A DNA stretch of 64,000 bases from positions 930,001 through 994,000 of the forward strand of contig NZ_CP049199.1 in assembly GCF_011045195.1 (NCBI RefSeq). The letters are read 5' to 3'. This stretch comes from Caulobacter soli. Lineage in GTDB: Bacteria; Pseudomonadota; Alphaproteobacteria; Caulobacterales; Caulobacteraceae. The notes under the pieces are model-generated. The model was not told the DNA's origin, searched no databases, and saw only the letters and a program-made list of their open reading frames with translations. Below, one piece after another: positions 16,399 to 24,689 of the stretch. Made by a program: the position numbers and the translations under genes. The first letter of the stretch is position 1; each line of letters opens with the position of its first letter.

Positions 16399-16478
16399 TG
16401 TGAAATTGGCATAGGCGACCGCACCCGCGCCCTTGGGTGGAAGGGGACGGATCGAGATCGTTCGTGGGTGGCGGAATC

Positions 16479-16503
16479 AAAAAGGGCGGCATCGCTGCCG
16501 CCC
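16479..16503 (-). terminator. Rho-independent terminator
   Basis: On the minus strand GGGCGGCA and TGCCGCCC form an 8-bp stem with a 4-base loop, followed by five T. It lies 7 bases after the stop of the small gene at 16511-16693. Confidence 0.8.
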
Positions 16504-16510
16504 TACGGGT

Positions 16511-16693
16511 CTAGGTCATGTCAAAGCTGGGTGGTTTTGGGCGCGTCACCTTCCGAGCCTTGCGCTTGGCGGGAGGCGCAATTGGCACCGTTTCTATGGG
16601 CGCAGGCTCATGAGTTATGTGTTCGAGAACGTGGCTCCAATCGTCCAGCGTGGCGAACAATTCGTTCAATGTGGGACCGCTAAGGTCCACCAT
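16511..16693 (-). CDS. Small hypothetical protein
   Basis: A 60-residue ORF with a purine-rich AAGGAAGGGA just before the ATG and a clear terminator right after the stop, which together support a real gene. The N-terminal half is acidic and helical; the C-terminal half is basic (PPAKRKARKVTRPKPP), suggesting nucleic-acid contact. No family is recognised. It is the last element gene before host DNA. Confidence 0.5.
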   Translation of the reverse strand: MVDLSGPTLNELFATLDDWSHVLEHITHEPAPIETVPIAPPAKRKARKVTRPKPPSFDMT

Positions 16694-17172
16694 TCCCTTC
16701 CTTCAAATCGATGCTTTCCGCTTGCGGTTGCGCGCATGCGTCCGCGGCGGACTTGGTCCGTCCTCCACGACTATTGGATGAGACGTCCCCGGCCGTAAGG
16801 TCAAGCTGATCCTCTTCTGTGGCGCACGTTCTTCGATGTAGAGCTTGTATTTATTTCTGACATTGAAGATCTGAGCGCAATTGCATCTGAATTGTGTTCA
16901 AGTTGCTTTATTTATTTATGCGTCTCAGGAACGAGTGCCTTATGGTTGCGTTCTTTAGGGGCTCGTCGAAATAGTAGAGCGAACGCTTACGGATCCCTGA
17001 GCTGGTGATCCGATTGTTGTTGGCGAGCGCCAAGGCGTGCTCGCGATCTCCTTTAATCTAGTCGTCGCAACCCTGGCTTTCGCCGGGTCGCGATCTGGCG
17101 CGCCTGTTACGGCGCGGCCCGAGGTCACGGACGCCAATTCCTGTCCGGAGCGTGTCTCCAAGGAGCTGAGCC
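16694..17172. other. Gene-free junction between the element and the host chromosome
   Basis: No convincing gene is visible. GC content dips strongly at about 16840-16930 (for example TTTATTTATTTATG) and then rises to host level. No tRNA gene or direct repeat that could mark an attachment site was recognised. Promoters for the amidase operon should lie in its right half. Confidence 0.5.
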
Positions 17173-17463
17173 GTGACTCATGTCTTCCGATTGTGCGCCT
17201 TTTGCCTGGCGGCGCTGGGCCTTGGGCTGATCCTGGACGGCTATGGCGCTTTCGCCGTGGCGCATCCCCGAACCCTCGCCACCGCCGTCGTGGCGGGGAT
17301 CCCGGCCCGACTGAAGAGCGGGCTGAGGGTCGAGGTGGTCGACTCGCTGGTTCCCGTCCCGCCGCTGGACGGCGCCTTGCCGTTGCAAGCGGCGTTGGAG
17401 CCTTGTCTGCCCACGCCGCGCCTGGATCTGGCGCTTCTGCGGCCGTCGCTGGTGCGCGGGTGA
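17173..17463 (+). CDS. Small exported or membrane-anchored protein upstream of the amidase
   Basis: The 96-residue product begins with a hydrophobic segment (CAFCLAALGLGLILDGYGAFA) that acts as signal peptide or anchor. The GTG start at 17173 has AAGGAG 9 bases upstream. Its TGA stop overlaps the GTG start of the amidase gene (GTGA), so the two are translationally coupled. No family is recognised. Confidence 0.6.
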   Translation: MTHVFRLCAFCLAALGLGLILDGYGAFAVAHPRTLATAVVAGIPARLKSGLRVEVVDSLVPVPPLDGALPLQAALEPCLPTPRLDLALLRPSLVRG

Positions 17464-18602
17464 CCGCCCCGGCCTCGCGCCGCCGCCTGCTGGGTGCGAG
17501 CCTGGCGGTCCTGGCGATGGGCCGCGCCGCAAGCGCGGCCGCGCGACCGCTGCTTCCCGCGGTGACGCGGATCAGATTGGGCGACGACATGTCGCGCACC
17601 CGGGTCGTGCTCGAATCCGACATGCCGCTTCAGGAAGTCTCGGCGGAAGTCGTCGACGGTCTGGTCCTGGACCTGTCGTTCGGCGCGGTGGCCAAGGTCG
17701 AGATGACCGGCGCCGGACGCGGCCTGGTCTCGCAATGGGATTTCGACTCGGACCCGAAGGGGTTTCGCGATCGTCCCAGGCTGCGCCTGGCCCTGAGCGG
17801 ACCGGCCGAAATCAAGGCGCGCTTTTCGCTGCCGCCAACCGAGGGGGCCCCCGGCTATCGCTATGTGATCGACCTCGTCGCGTCGCGAAAGTCGCCGCGA
17901 CCGCTGATCGTCATCGACGCGGGCCATGGGGGCCACGACACCGGCGCGCTGGGTTTCTCGCATAGAGAGAAGGATCTCACCCTCGCCGCCGCCCTCGTGC
18001 TGGCGGCCGGGCTGCGCCAGTCGGGCGCCTATCGCGTGGTCCTGACCCGGGAGGACGACACCTTCGTCGCCCTGAGCGACCGTCTGGTCATCGCCCAGGC
18101 GGCCCAGCCTGATCTGTTCCTGTCCCTGCACGCCGACTCCTCGCCGAACTGCAATGTCTGCGGGGCTTCGGCCTACACGCTGTCGGACAGCGGCACGGCG
18201 CGGGCGGCGCGCGGCGTTTCCCGGCGCGCCAGCTTCCTGCGGACCGCCGCGCCGCGTCAGGACGACAACGACGTCGACGCCATGCTGGTGGACCTGGGAC
18301 AGCGCTTCGCCCGCAACTGTTCGGCCCGTTTCGCCGCCGGCTTGCTGGACCGCCTGGGCGCGGTCGGGCCGCTGGTGGCGCGCAGCCACCGGGAGGCCGG
18401 CTTCATGGTGTTGCTGTCACCCCAGATCCCGTCGGTCCTGCTCGAAATGGGCTTCATGACCAATCGCCTGGACGAAGACCGCCTCGCCGATCCGCGAAGG
18501 ATCGCGCAGATGGCGACGGCCGCGCGCCTGGCCGTCGACGACTACTTCGCAGCCCCCCGCGATTTCGCGTCCCGCGACGTCGCCATCGTCAGGAGCCGAT
18601 AA
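17460..18602 (+). CDS. N-acetylmuramoyl-L-alanine amidase (AmiC type)
   Basis: This periplasmic zinc enzyme cuts the bond between MurNAc and the stem peptide, mainly during cell separation. The 380-residue protein has a twin-Arg-like signal (RRRLLGASLAVLAMG...ASA), an N-terminal AMIN-type beta domain (about 35-140), and an Amidase_3 catalytic domain. Its zinc and catalytic motifs are IVIDAGHGGHDTGA near residue 155, LSLHADSS, and the final VLLEMGFMTN with the catalytic Glu. The GTG at 17460 is chosen because it overlaps the upstream stop and places the signal peptide at the N-terminus; the frame itself is open to 17037. It is followed by a TAATG-coupled gene. Confidence 0.85.
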   Translation: MTAPASRRRLLGASLAVLAMGRAASAAARPLLPAVTRIRLGDDMSRTRVVLESDMPLQEVSAEVVDGLVLDLSFGAVAKVEMTGAGRGLVSQWDFDSDPKGFRDRPRLRLALSGPAEIKARFSLPPTEGAPGYRYVIDLVASRKSPRPLIVIDAGHGGHDTGALGFSHREKDLTLAAALVLAAGLRQSGAYRVVLTREDDTFVALSDRLVIAQAAQPDLFLSLHADSSPNCNVCGASAYTLSDSGTARAARGVSRRASFLRTAAPRQDDNDVDAMLVDLGQRFARNCSARFAAGLLDRLGAVGPLVARSHREAGFMVLLSPQIPSVLLEMGFMTNRLDEDRLADPRRIAQMATAARLAVDDYFAAPRDFASRDVAIVRSR

Positions 18603-19045
18603 TGTCTCTCTTCTCCGGCAAGGTCATGTTGATCGCGGGCGCGGTCGCCACGCTCGCCCTTAGTTTCCAATTGGGCGTGTTCTACGGGCCCGAGCGCCGC
18701 GATGCTCTGTATCGTGAATATTCCGGCGCTGGCCGGGTCGCGGCGGTCGCCGCCCTGCGGCCGGCCCTCGCCCGGATTACGCAGACCGCGTTGTCCCAGG
18801 TCCAGGCCGCGGCGTTCATCGAGACGCCGGCGCCAGGGGCCGAGATCCAGGGCGAGTACGGACGGCCCACGGTCGCGCTGGAGCAACGCGCCTGCGACAG
18901 CGCCGCCAAGGCCGATCTGGCGCGCGCGGCTTCAAGCGCGGGGACGCCGGGTCCGGCGCCGGTTGTCGTGGCCAGCGCGAAGGAGGAGGACTCTGTTTCG
19001 ACCTTGCTCGCCCTTGGCCTCTCAGGCGGCGTCGGGCCGTCGTGA
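18602..19045 (+). CDS. Hypothetical membrane-anchored protein in the amidase operon
   Basis: The 147-residue product has one N-terminal hydrophobic segment (VMLIAGAVATLALSFQLGVFY) and an Ala-rich helical remainder ending in a low-complexity tail. Its ATG overlaps the amidase stop (TAATG), so it is probably co-translated. The family is unknown; a role with the amidase in the envelope is inferred from the operon only. Confidence 0.55.
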   Translation: MSLFSGKVMLIAGAVATLALSFQLGVFYGPERRDALYREYSGAGRVAAVAALRPALARITQTALSQVQAAAFIETPAPGAEIQGEYGRPTVALEQRACDSAAKADLARAASSAGTPGPAPVVVASAKEEDSVSTLLALGLSGGVGPS

Positions 19046-19237
19046 TCGCGGCGGGCCTTGATTTGACGGGGTTTCTCGCCCTGGTCCAAGTTCCGGTTCC
19101 GGGGGCGTTCCGTCGGTCTTCCGACGAAATGGCGCGAATGTGGCGCCTTGGCCACACCCGATTTCGATCCTAGCGCGTTTGTCGTCGTGAGGTTGCTCCT
19201 GAGCGGTCTCAAGACATTCACGTAGAGGGTTCACATC

Positions 19238-20440
19238 ATGAAAATCCGGTTGCTGGCTGGTGTCGCGACGCTTGCGCTTTGCGCCGCGTCGGGCGCCTCC
19301 GCCCAAAGCGCATTGAGCGGATGGTACGTCGCCGGCGACGTCGGGTACCATTGGGCCGACGGCGTCAAAGCCAACTCGTCCACCACCGCCTCGGAGTGGA
19401 CGTTCTCCCCCGATGACGATTGGGCCGGCTTTGGTCGCATCGGCTACAAGCTGACGCCGAACTGGCGCGTCGAAGGCGAGTACGGCTATCGCTCGGGCGA
19501 CATGTCGAACGTCCGCGGTTCGGCCACGCCGGCGGGGCTCTGCACCCCGGGCATTCAACGCACCACCGCCGCTCCGACCTGCGGCGACGTGGATGGCTCG
19601 TTGAAGGCCTCGACGCTGTTCGCCAACGTCATCTATGACTTCATGCCCGACTCCAGCTGGCGTCCGTTCATCGGCGCCGGTATCGGTACGGCCTGGGTCC
19701 ACAACAAGGTCTACGGTCAGCTGGCCAGCGTTCCGGCCGGCGCCGCCGCCTTCCAGAACACCAGCATCGACGACGTCGACCAGGCCCTGGCCTGGCAAGG
19801 CATCCTGGGTATCGCCTGGGACTTCGCGCCGAACTGGTCGCTGGATCTGACCGGCCGTTATCTGCAGACGGACGATCTGCAATGGGGTTCGGTGACCAGC
19901 AACGTCGGCGGCGCTGGCCGCGGCGGCGCGGTGACCGACGTCGGCACGTTCGAAGGCAAGTACAAGGACAGCTCGGTGACCCTGGGCATCCGCTACACCT
20001 TCGGCTCGCCGCCGCCCCCGCCGCCGCCGCCCCCGCCTCCGCCCCCGCCGCCTCCGCCGCCCCCGCCGGAAGCTCCTCCGCCGCCCCCGCCGCCGCCGGC
20101 CTACGAGGCGCGTGAGTTCGTGGTCTACTTCCCGTTCGATCAGTACGTGCTGACGCCGGAAGCCCAGGCCGTGGTCTCGCAAGCGGCTGACTACGCCAAG
20201 GGCGGCAACGCCACGAAGATCACCGTGGTTGGCCACACCGACACCTCGGGTTCGCCGAAGTACAACGCCAAGCTCTCCGAGCGCCGCGCCAAGGCCGTCG
20301 CCGACGCCCTGGTTGGCGCCGGTGTCCAAGCCACCACCCTGGCGGTGGATTGGAAGGGCGAAAGCGAACCGGCCGTCGCCACTGGCGATGGTGTGAAGGA
20401 ACCGCTGAACCGCCGTTCCACGATCTCGATCAACTTCTAA
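19238..20440 (+). CDS. OmpA-family outer membrane protein
   Basis: The 400-residue protein starts with a signal peptide (MKIRLLAGVATLALCAASGASA). It continues with an eight-strand beta-barrel region (GWYVAGDVGYHW to GIRYTF), then a hinge of about 30 residues made almost only of Pro at 20011-20100, and ends with an OmpA C-terminal peptidoglycan-binding domain (VYFPFDQYVLT, VVGHTDTSG, NAKLSERRAKAVADAL). It links outer membrane and wall. The Pro hinge is unusually long and pure. The gene has its own terminator and appears monocistronic. Confidence 0.9.
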   Translation: MKIRLLAGVATLALCAASGASAQSALSGWYVAGDVGYHWADGVKANSSTTASEWTFSPDDDWAGFGRIGYKLTPNWRVEGEYGYRSGDMSNVRGSATPAGLCTPGIQRTTAAPTCGDVDGSLKASTLFANVIYDFMPDSSWRPFIGAGIGTAWVHNKVYGQLASVPAGAAAFQNTSIDDVDQALAWQGILGIAWDFAPNWSLDLTGRYLQTDDLQWGSVTSNVGGAGRGGAVTDVGTFEGKYKDSSVTLGIRYTFGSPPPPPPPPPPPPPPPPPPPPEAPPPPPPPPAYEAREFVVYFPFDQYVLTPEAQAVVSQAADYAKGGNATKITVVGHTDTSGSPKYNAKLSERRAKAVADALVGAGVQATTLAVDWKGESEPAVATGDGVKEPLNRRSTISINF

Positions 20441-20463
20441 AGATCGCGATCCAGACCAAAGAG

Positions 20464-20494
20464 AAGGGCCCGGCGGCGACGCCGGGCCCTTTTT
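20464..20494 (+). terminator. Rho-independent terminator of the OmpA gene
   Basis: A 12-bp GC-rich stem (starting AAGGGCCCGGCG) with a 4-base loop is followed by TTTTT, about 25 bases after the stop. Confidence 0.9.
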
Positions 20495-20503
20495 CTTTCC
20501 TCC

Positions 20504-20556
20504 CTCGCGCAGCGGGGGAGGTGGCGCGATGCGAATACGCATCGTGACGGAGGGGG
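20504..20556. repeat. Palindromic intergenic repeat, family A (single copy)
   Basis: A CTCCC...GGGGGAG hairpin is followed by a second hairpin around GCGATGCG...CGCATCGT and GGAGGGGG. The same two-hairpin architecture occurs at 30131-30306 and 37494-37608. Confidence 0.55.
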
Positions 20557-20691
20557 CAGCGCTGACGTCTCTTGAAAAGAAAGACGCCCCCGAGCGGATC
20601 GGGAGCGTCATCGTCCGGAACTCCCGAGAGGGCGTCGGGGACCGGTCAGGCCGACATTCTGGGGGCGTCGGCTCTCATGGCGAACTCGGCG

Positions 20692-21084
20692 TCAGGGTCG
20701 CTGCTTATCCGGCAGGGCGGCGGCTTCCTCGGGCGAGAGGGCGCGAACCGATTGCACCGCGCAGTGCAGCGGACCCGCGCCGCTGCGGGTGATGATGGTG
20801 GCGGGGCGGCCGTTGCACAGCTGGTCGTTGAAGCTGGTGTCGAAGGCCAGCACGCGATAGGTCCCCAGCCCCGGACAGGCGCCCACCAGGGTCACCTGGA
20901 ACACCGCCCCGGTCTGCAGTTTCACATTGATCACGCGATCGTCGACGGACGCCCAGTTGGACATCCGCGCGGTGCGAAAACATTGGGCGGGATCGGTTTT
21001 GGGAGGCGCGGCCTGGACCGGGGCGATCGCCAGACCGGTCACGGCGGCCGCCGAGGCGGCGAGGACGAGGACCATGCGCTGCAT
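20692..21084 (-). CDS. DUF6491-type exported protein
   Basis: The 130-residue product has a signal peptide (MQRMVLVLAASAAAVTGLAIAPVQA) and the pattern of DUF6491: QCFRTARMSNWASVDDR, then VTLVGACPGL, LCNG, HCAVQSVRALSPEEAAALP, with four conserved Cys. It is a small periplasmic protein of unknown role. GGAG lies 7 bases before the ATG. Confidence 0.7.
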   Translation of the reverse strand: MQRMVLVLAASAAAVTGLAIAPVQAAPPKTDPAQCFRTARMSNWASVDDRVINVKLQTGAVFQVTLVGACPGLGTYRVLAFDTSFNDQLCNGRPATIITRSGAGPLHCAVQSVRALSPEEAAALPDKQRP

Positions 21085-21114
21085 GAGCGTTCTCCAGTTT
21101 CCCCGTTCAGCCGA

Positions 21115-22911
21115 TTATACCGCTCCAGGTTCGGGGCGCGATGAAAATCGCGAGGGCTCGACCAGCGCCGACAGGGCGCGGGGCAGGGGCGAGGGCAGGG
21201 TGAGGATCCGCGCGGCCAGGTGCTCGGCCAGCAACGGCGCCAGGCAGAAGCCGCGTCCGCCCAGGCCGCCCAGCACGAACAGCCCCTCCGGCGCGGCGGG
21301 AACCGCTCCGGCCAGCGGCAGGTGGTCGGCGGTCGTCGCCCGCACGGCGGCGCGGCCTTGCAGCGGGGCGTCGGCTAGTCGGGTCGCCAGGCCTGGCAGG
21401 CCCTTGGCCAGGGCTTGTAGATTGCGGGCGTCGTCGGCCTGGCGGGCGTCGGTCTCGACCTCGCCGCGATCGTGGGTGGCGCCGAACAGCACGCCGTCGC
21501 GCGTGGGAACCGCATAGCCGCCGAAGGCCGTGGGCGGGGGCGCCGGATGGTCGGTCCAGGTCGCCTGGCCGCGCACGGGGCGGATCGGCGCGGCGGGCCA
21601 CAGCGCGGGCAGGCCGGCGCCGCCCGCCAGCACCACGGCGTCCACCTCGGCCAGCCGGCGATCTTCGACGTCGAACAGCCGCCAGACGCCGTCCTCGCCC
21701 GCCAGCCGGGCGGCCTGGGCCGATGTCGACGGTCCCCGCCAGGCCGCGATCACCTTGGCCGGCTCTACAACCAGGGCCTCGGCCATGTTCAGGGCGGTCC
21801 CGACCGGTTCGCCCAGCCGGGCCGTGGCGGCGTCGGCGGCGAGCACCGCCATCGTGTCCGGCTCGAACAGGTCCTGGGCGGCCACGGCGGCGTGGCGTTC
21901 GTCATCGCGCGGCGCGACCGACAGCTTCAGCACGCCGCGCGCGATGATCGCCTCGGGCAGATCGGCATAGAGGGTCATGGCGCGGGCGAAGGCTTGGGCG
22001 GGCAGGGCGGCGCGCGGGCCGCCGCCGGCGTCCAGGGCGGGGGTGACCAGGGCGGCTGGGTTGCCCGAAGCGGGAGCCTGGTCCGCGTCGAACACCTGGA
22101 CTTCCAGCCCCTCGGCGCGGGCGGCGCGGGCCATGGCGGCGCCGGCGATCCCGCCGCCGATCACCGCCAGGCGTCGTGGACGGCGCGGGGTCTCGGGCGC
22201 GCCGGGCATGACCGCCTCCAGCCGCTCCTTCTTGCGGCCGAAGCCCGGGCGCTTGTCGACCTGGAAGCCGGCGGCGGCCAGGCCGCGTCGCACCGCGCCC
22301 GCGACGGTGAAGGTGGCGGCTCGCGCGCCAGGGGCGCTGCGCGCGGCCACGGCGGCCAGGATTTCCTCGCGCCACATGGCCGGGTTCAGGGCGGGGGAGA
22401 AGCCGTCCAGGAACCAGGCGTCGGCCGCGCCGTCCCAGGCGGCCAGGGCCTCCTCGACGTCCATCACGGCCAGGTCGAACGTCGCGTCGAAGCCGGGCAG
22501 GTCGATACGGTGAAAGCCGCGCGCCCGGCCCGGCCAATGGTTGAGCAGCACTTGGGCCGCCTCGCCCAGCTCCGGCCAGACGGCCAGGGCGCGGGCCGCC
22601 TCGCCACGGGTGATCGGGTGGGCCTCGATCGAGAAGAGGTGCAGGCGCTGGCCGGGCGCCTTCTCCTGTCGCCACAGGTCCAGCAGGGCGGCGATGTTCA
22701 GGCCGGTGCCGAAGCCCAGCTCGCCGACGGTGAAGTGGTCGCGCCCACGCCAGGCGTGCGGCAGGTCGCAGCCGGTCAGGAACACCGCCCGGGTCTCGGC
22801 CAGGCCGTCGGCGCTGGAGAAGTAGACGTCGCCGTACAGCGCCGACTGGGGCATGCCGTCGTCGCGCCAGATCAGCGGGGAGGCGGGAGAAGGGGCGGCG
22901 GGATCGCTCAT
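21115..22911 (-). CDS. mnmC: Bifunctional tRNA mnm5s2U34 biosynthesis enzyme MnmC
   Basis: MnmC makes the last two steps of 5-methylaminomethyl-2-thiouridine at the tRNA wobble position. The 598-residue protein has both halves: an N-terminal SAM methyltransferase (about 1-235; GELGFGTGLN, then WFLDGFSPALNPAMW) and a C-terminal FAD oxidoreductase starting with the Rossmann motif AVIGGGIAGAAMARA near residue 250 and ending GGLGGRGFCLAPLLAE. The length is that of a full-size family member. A terminator separates it from the lipoprotein gene upstream. Confidence 0.92.
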   Translation of the reverse strand: MSDPAAPSPASPLIWRDDGMPQSALYGDVYFSSADGLAETRAVFLTGCDLPHAWRGRDHFTVGELGFGTGLNIAALLDLWRQEKAPGQRLHLFSIEAHPITRGEAARALAVWPELGEAAQVLLNHWPGRARGFHRIDLPGFDATFDLAVMDVEEALAAWDGAADAWFLDGFSPALNPAMWREEILAAVAARSAPGARAATFTVAGAVRRGLAAAGFQVDKRPGFGRKKERLEAVMPGAPETPRRPRRLAVIGGGIAGAAMARAARAEGLEVQVFDADQAPASGNPAALVTPALDAGGGPRAALPAQAFARAMTLYADLPEAIIARGVLKLSVAPRDDERHAAVAAQDLFEPDTMAVLAADAATARLGEPVGTALNMAEALVVEPAKVIAAWRGPSTSAQAARLAGEDGVWRLFDVEDRRLAEVDAVVLAGGAGLPALWPAAPIRPVRGQATWTDHPAPPPTAFGGYAVPTRDGVLFGATHDRGEVETDARQADDARNLQALAKGLPGLATRLADAPLQGRAAVRATTADHLPLAGAVPAAPEGLFVLGGLGGRGFCLAPLLAEHLAARILTLPSPLPRALSALVEPSRFSSRPEPGAV

Positions 22912-22940
22912 GGGCCGCTTATAGGGCGGTGAAGGCCCAT

Positions 22941-22972
22941 AAAAGAAGGGCCGCCCTCGCGGACGGCCCTTC
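22941..22972 (-). terminator. Rho-independent terminator of the lipoprotein gene
   Basis: On the minus strand AAGGGCCG pairs with CGGCCCTT, followed by CTTTTA. It lies 26 bases after the lipoprotein stop and just before mnmC. Confidence 0.8.
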
Positions 22973-22997
22973 CGATGTCTCGAAGACGATGGGCGCC

Positions 22998-23327
22998 TTA
23001 GTGGGCCGCCGGCTCGGTCTTCTTTTCGGTGGTGGTCGTGGTGGTGGTGGTCGCGCCAGCGGCGGCCGGAGCTTCGGCGGCGGTCGTGGCGTCGGCGGCG
23101 CCGGCCGGAGCGGCGGCGGCGTCAGCGGCGGCCTTGTTGGCGTCGGCGGCGGCGGTGGCCGCGTTCGAAGCCGCGTCGGTGGCGGTGCTGGCCGAGGCGG
23201 CGGCGTCGGCGGCGGCCTTCGAGGAGGCGTCGGCCGCGGTTTCAGCCTTCTTGCCGCAAGCGGCGAGCGACAGGGCCGAAACGGCCACGCCGGCGATCAG
23301 GATCGAGCGGAGAATCTTGGTGGTCAT
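22998..23327 (-). CDS. Small Ala/Thr-rich lipoprotein
   Basis: The 109-residue product has a lipoprotein signal with lipobox LSLAAC followed by GKKAE. The mature part is almost only Ala, Asp, Ser, Thr and Lys, with a run of Thr before the C-terminus. Such sequences form helical, coiled-coil or extended tails like Lpp. The start at 23327 fits the signal peptide and has GGGAAG upstream. It is monocistronic with its own terminator. Confidence 0.7.
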   Translation of the reverse strand: MTTKILRSILIAGVAVSALSLAACGKKAETAADASSKAAADAAASASTATDAASNAATAAADANKAAADAAAAPAGAADATTAAEAPAAAGATTTTTTTTEKKTEPAAH

Positions 23328-23426
23328 AGGGACTTCCCTTGCGACTGCTTTTTGTGGCGACCACGGCCGGAGAGGCCGCGTCACAACATCACAGAACATC
23401 AGTTCGTCAGCAGGGGCAAGGCATTT

Positions 23427-23455
23427 GTTCACGGATCCGTGATCGGTCCGTGAAC
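23427..23455. terminator. Hairpin after motA, possible terminator
   Basis: GTTCACGGA (23427-23435) pairs with TCCGTGAAC (23447-23455) directly after the motA stop on the minus strand. No clear T-run follows. Confidence 0.4.
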
Positions 23456-23462
23456 GCCGCGA

Positions 23463-24332
23463 TCAGACCTCGTTCGGGATCTGCTGCAGAGCTTCTTCCA
23501 GCTCCAGGAAGCTGGGCTGGGCTTCGCTCGGCACGTTGCCGCGGCCGATTTCCACTGAGATCTGGGCGGCGTTGCCGTGCAGGTGGGCGACCAGGACGGC
23601 CTGGATGATCTTGTAGAACGCGCCCTCCTCGTCGACCACGGCGGTCAGGCGGGTGGCGAACGGGGCGACCAGGCCATAGGCCAGGAACACGCCCAGGAAG
23701 GTGCCGACCAGGGCGCCGCCGATCATCGCGCCCAGCACGGCCGGCGGCTCGGTGATCGAGCCCATGGTCTTGATGACGCCGAGCACGGCGGCGACGATGC
23801 CCAGGGCGGGCAGGGCGTCGGCCAGGCTCTGCAGGGCGTGGGCCGGGGCCAGGCCTTCATGGTGGTGCTTTTCGAGCTGCTTCTCCATCGCGTCCTCGAC
23901 CTGGTGGGGGTCCTCCAGGTTCATGGTCATCATCCGCAGCGTGTCGCAGATGAAGTCGACGGCGAAGTGATCGTGGGTGATCTTCGGGTAGCGCTGGAAG
24001 ATCGTGCTGTCGTTGGGCTTTTCGATGTGGCTTTCCAGGGCGATGACGCCCTTGGACTTCATGGTCTTGGTCAGCAGGAACAGCAGCGACAGCAGGTCGC
24101 GATAGTCGCTGGTCTTCCACTTGGGACCCTTGAAGATCTTGCCGAAGCCGCCGCCGGTGGCCTTGATCACCGTCATCGAGTTCGAGATCAGGAACGAGGC
24201 GATGCCCGCGCCGAGAATACACATCAGCTCGTGCGGGGCGGCCTCGATGATCACGTCCATCTTGCCGCCGGACATGATGAAGCTGCCGAACACGAGGCCG
24301 AACAGCAGAACGATGCCGATGATCTGAAACAT
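23463..24332 (-). CDS. motA: Flagellar motor stator protein MotA
   Basis: MotA and MotB form the proton channel that drives the flagellar motor. The 289-residue protein has the MotA layout: two N-terminal membrane helices (MFQIIGIVLLFGLVFGSFIMSGG and the CILGAGIASFLI segment), a large cytoplasmic loop with charged residues, and two C-terminal helices (ALPALGIVAAVLGVIKTMGS and LVGTFLGVFLAYGLVAPFA) containing the conserved Pro region of the channel. The length is typical. motB is not adjacent in the window. Confidence 0.92.
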   Translation of the reverse strand: MFQIIGIVLLFGLVFGSFIMSGGKMDVIIEAAPHELMCILGAGIASFLISNSMTVIKATGGGFGKIFKGPKWKTSDYRDLLSLLFLLTKTMKSKGVIALESHIEKPNDSTIFQRYPKITHDHFAVDFICDTLRMMTMNLEDPHQVEDAMEKQLEKHHHEGLAPAHALQSLADALPALGIVAAVLGVIKTMGSITEPPAVLGAMIGGALVGTFLGVFLAYGLVAPFATRLTAVVDEEGAFYKIIQAVLVAHLHGNAAQISVEIGRGNVPSEAQPSFLELEEALQQIPNEV

Positions 24333-24479
24333 GACGAAGGTAGCCCCGGGTAACTTGCGCCCGGATCATCGCCGTTAATGCTTAATCCAAGGTGAGCGGT
24401 GATTTGCGGCCCAGTTGCGCCTTTCGCCGCAGCCGCAGGAGCGAGAGGGTTTTGGACGGGGCCGTCTACCCCGGTCCGT

Positions 24480-24576
24480 TTTCCCGGCGAAGGCCGGGAC
24501 CCAGGTCGTAGGGCGGTGAGTTTGGGATTGTCGTCCGATACGACGGCTGGACCTGGGCCCCGGCCTTCGCCGGGGA
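24480..24576. repeat. Inverted intergenic repeat pair, family D
   Basis: Two near-perfect inverted arms of 25 bases, at 24481-24505 and 24552-24576 with the core CGGCGAAGGCCGGG, face each other across about 46 bases in the motA/MFS intergenic region. As RNA they would fold into one long stem. Confidence 0.65.
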
Positions 24577-24689
24577 GACGGATGAAAATGGCGATTCCGT
24601 TGGCGGCCATTAGGCTCTAACAGATGTTTGACGCCGCTGTTTTGAACAAGCCGGGCCAACCGGCACGCGTCGTGTTGGAAGGGGGGAAC

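Larger units (their letters stand above)
1..16700. mobile_element. Right-hand part of an integrated mobilizable element
   Basis: This stretch carries a relaxase, a MobC-like protein, a VirD4/TraG-type coupling ATPase and two serine-recombinase proteins, together with many orphan genes of visibly lower GC than the host DNA that begins near 17 kb. No mating-pore (VirB) genes are seen, so it fits a mobilizable rather than a self-transmissible element, unless such genes lie left of the window. The left end is outside the window. The right end is placed only roughly, between the last element gene (16693) and the first host gene (17173). No attachment repeat could be identified. Confidence 0.7.

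Noticed and set aside
21472..22932. Plus-strand frame of 486 codons
   Set aside because: Antisense to mnmC, with low-complexity Gly/Arg/Ala composition and no motif.
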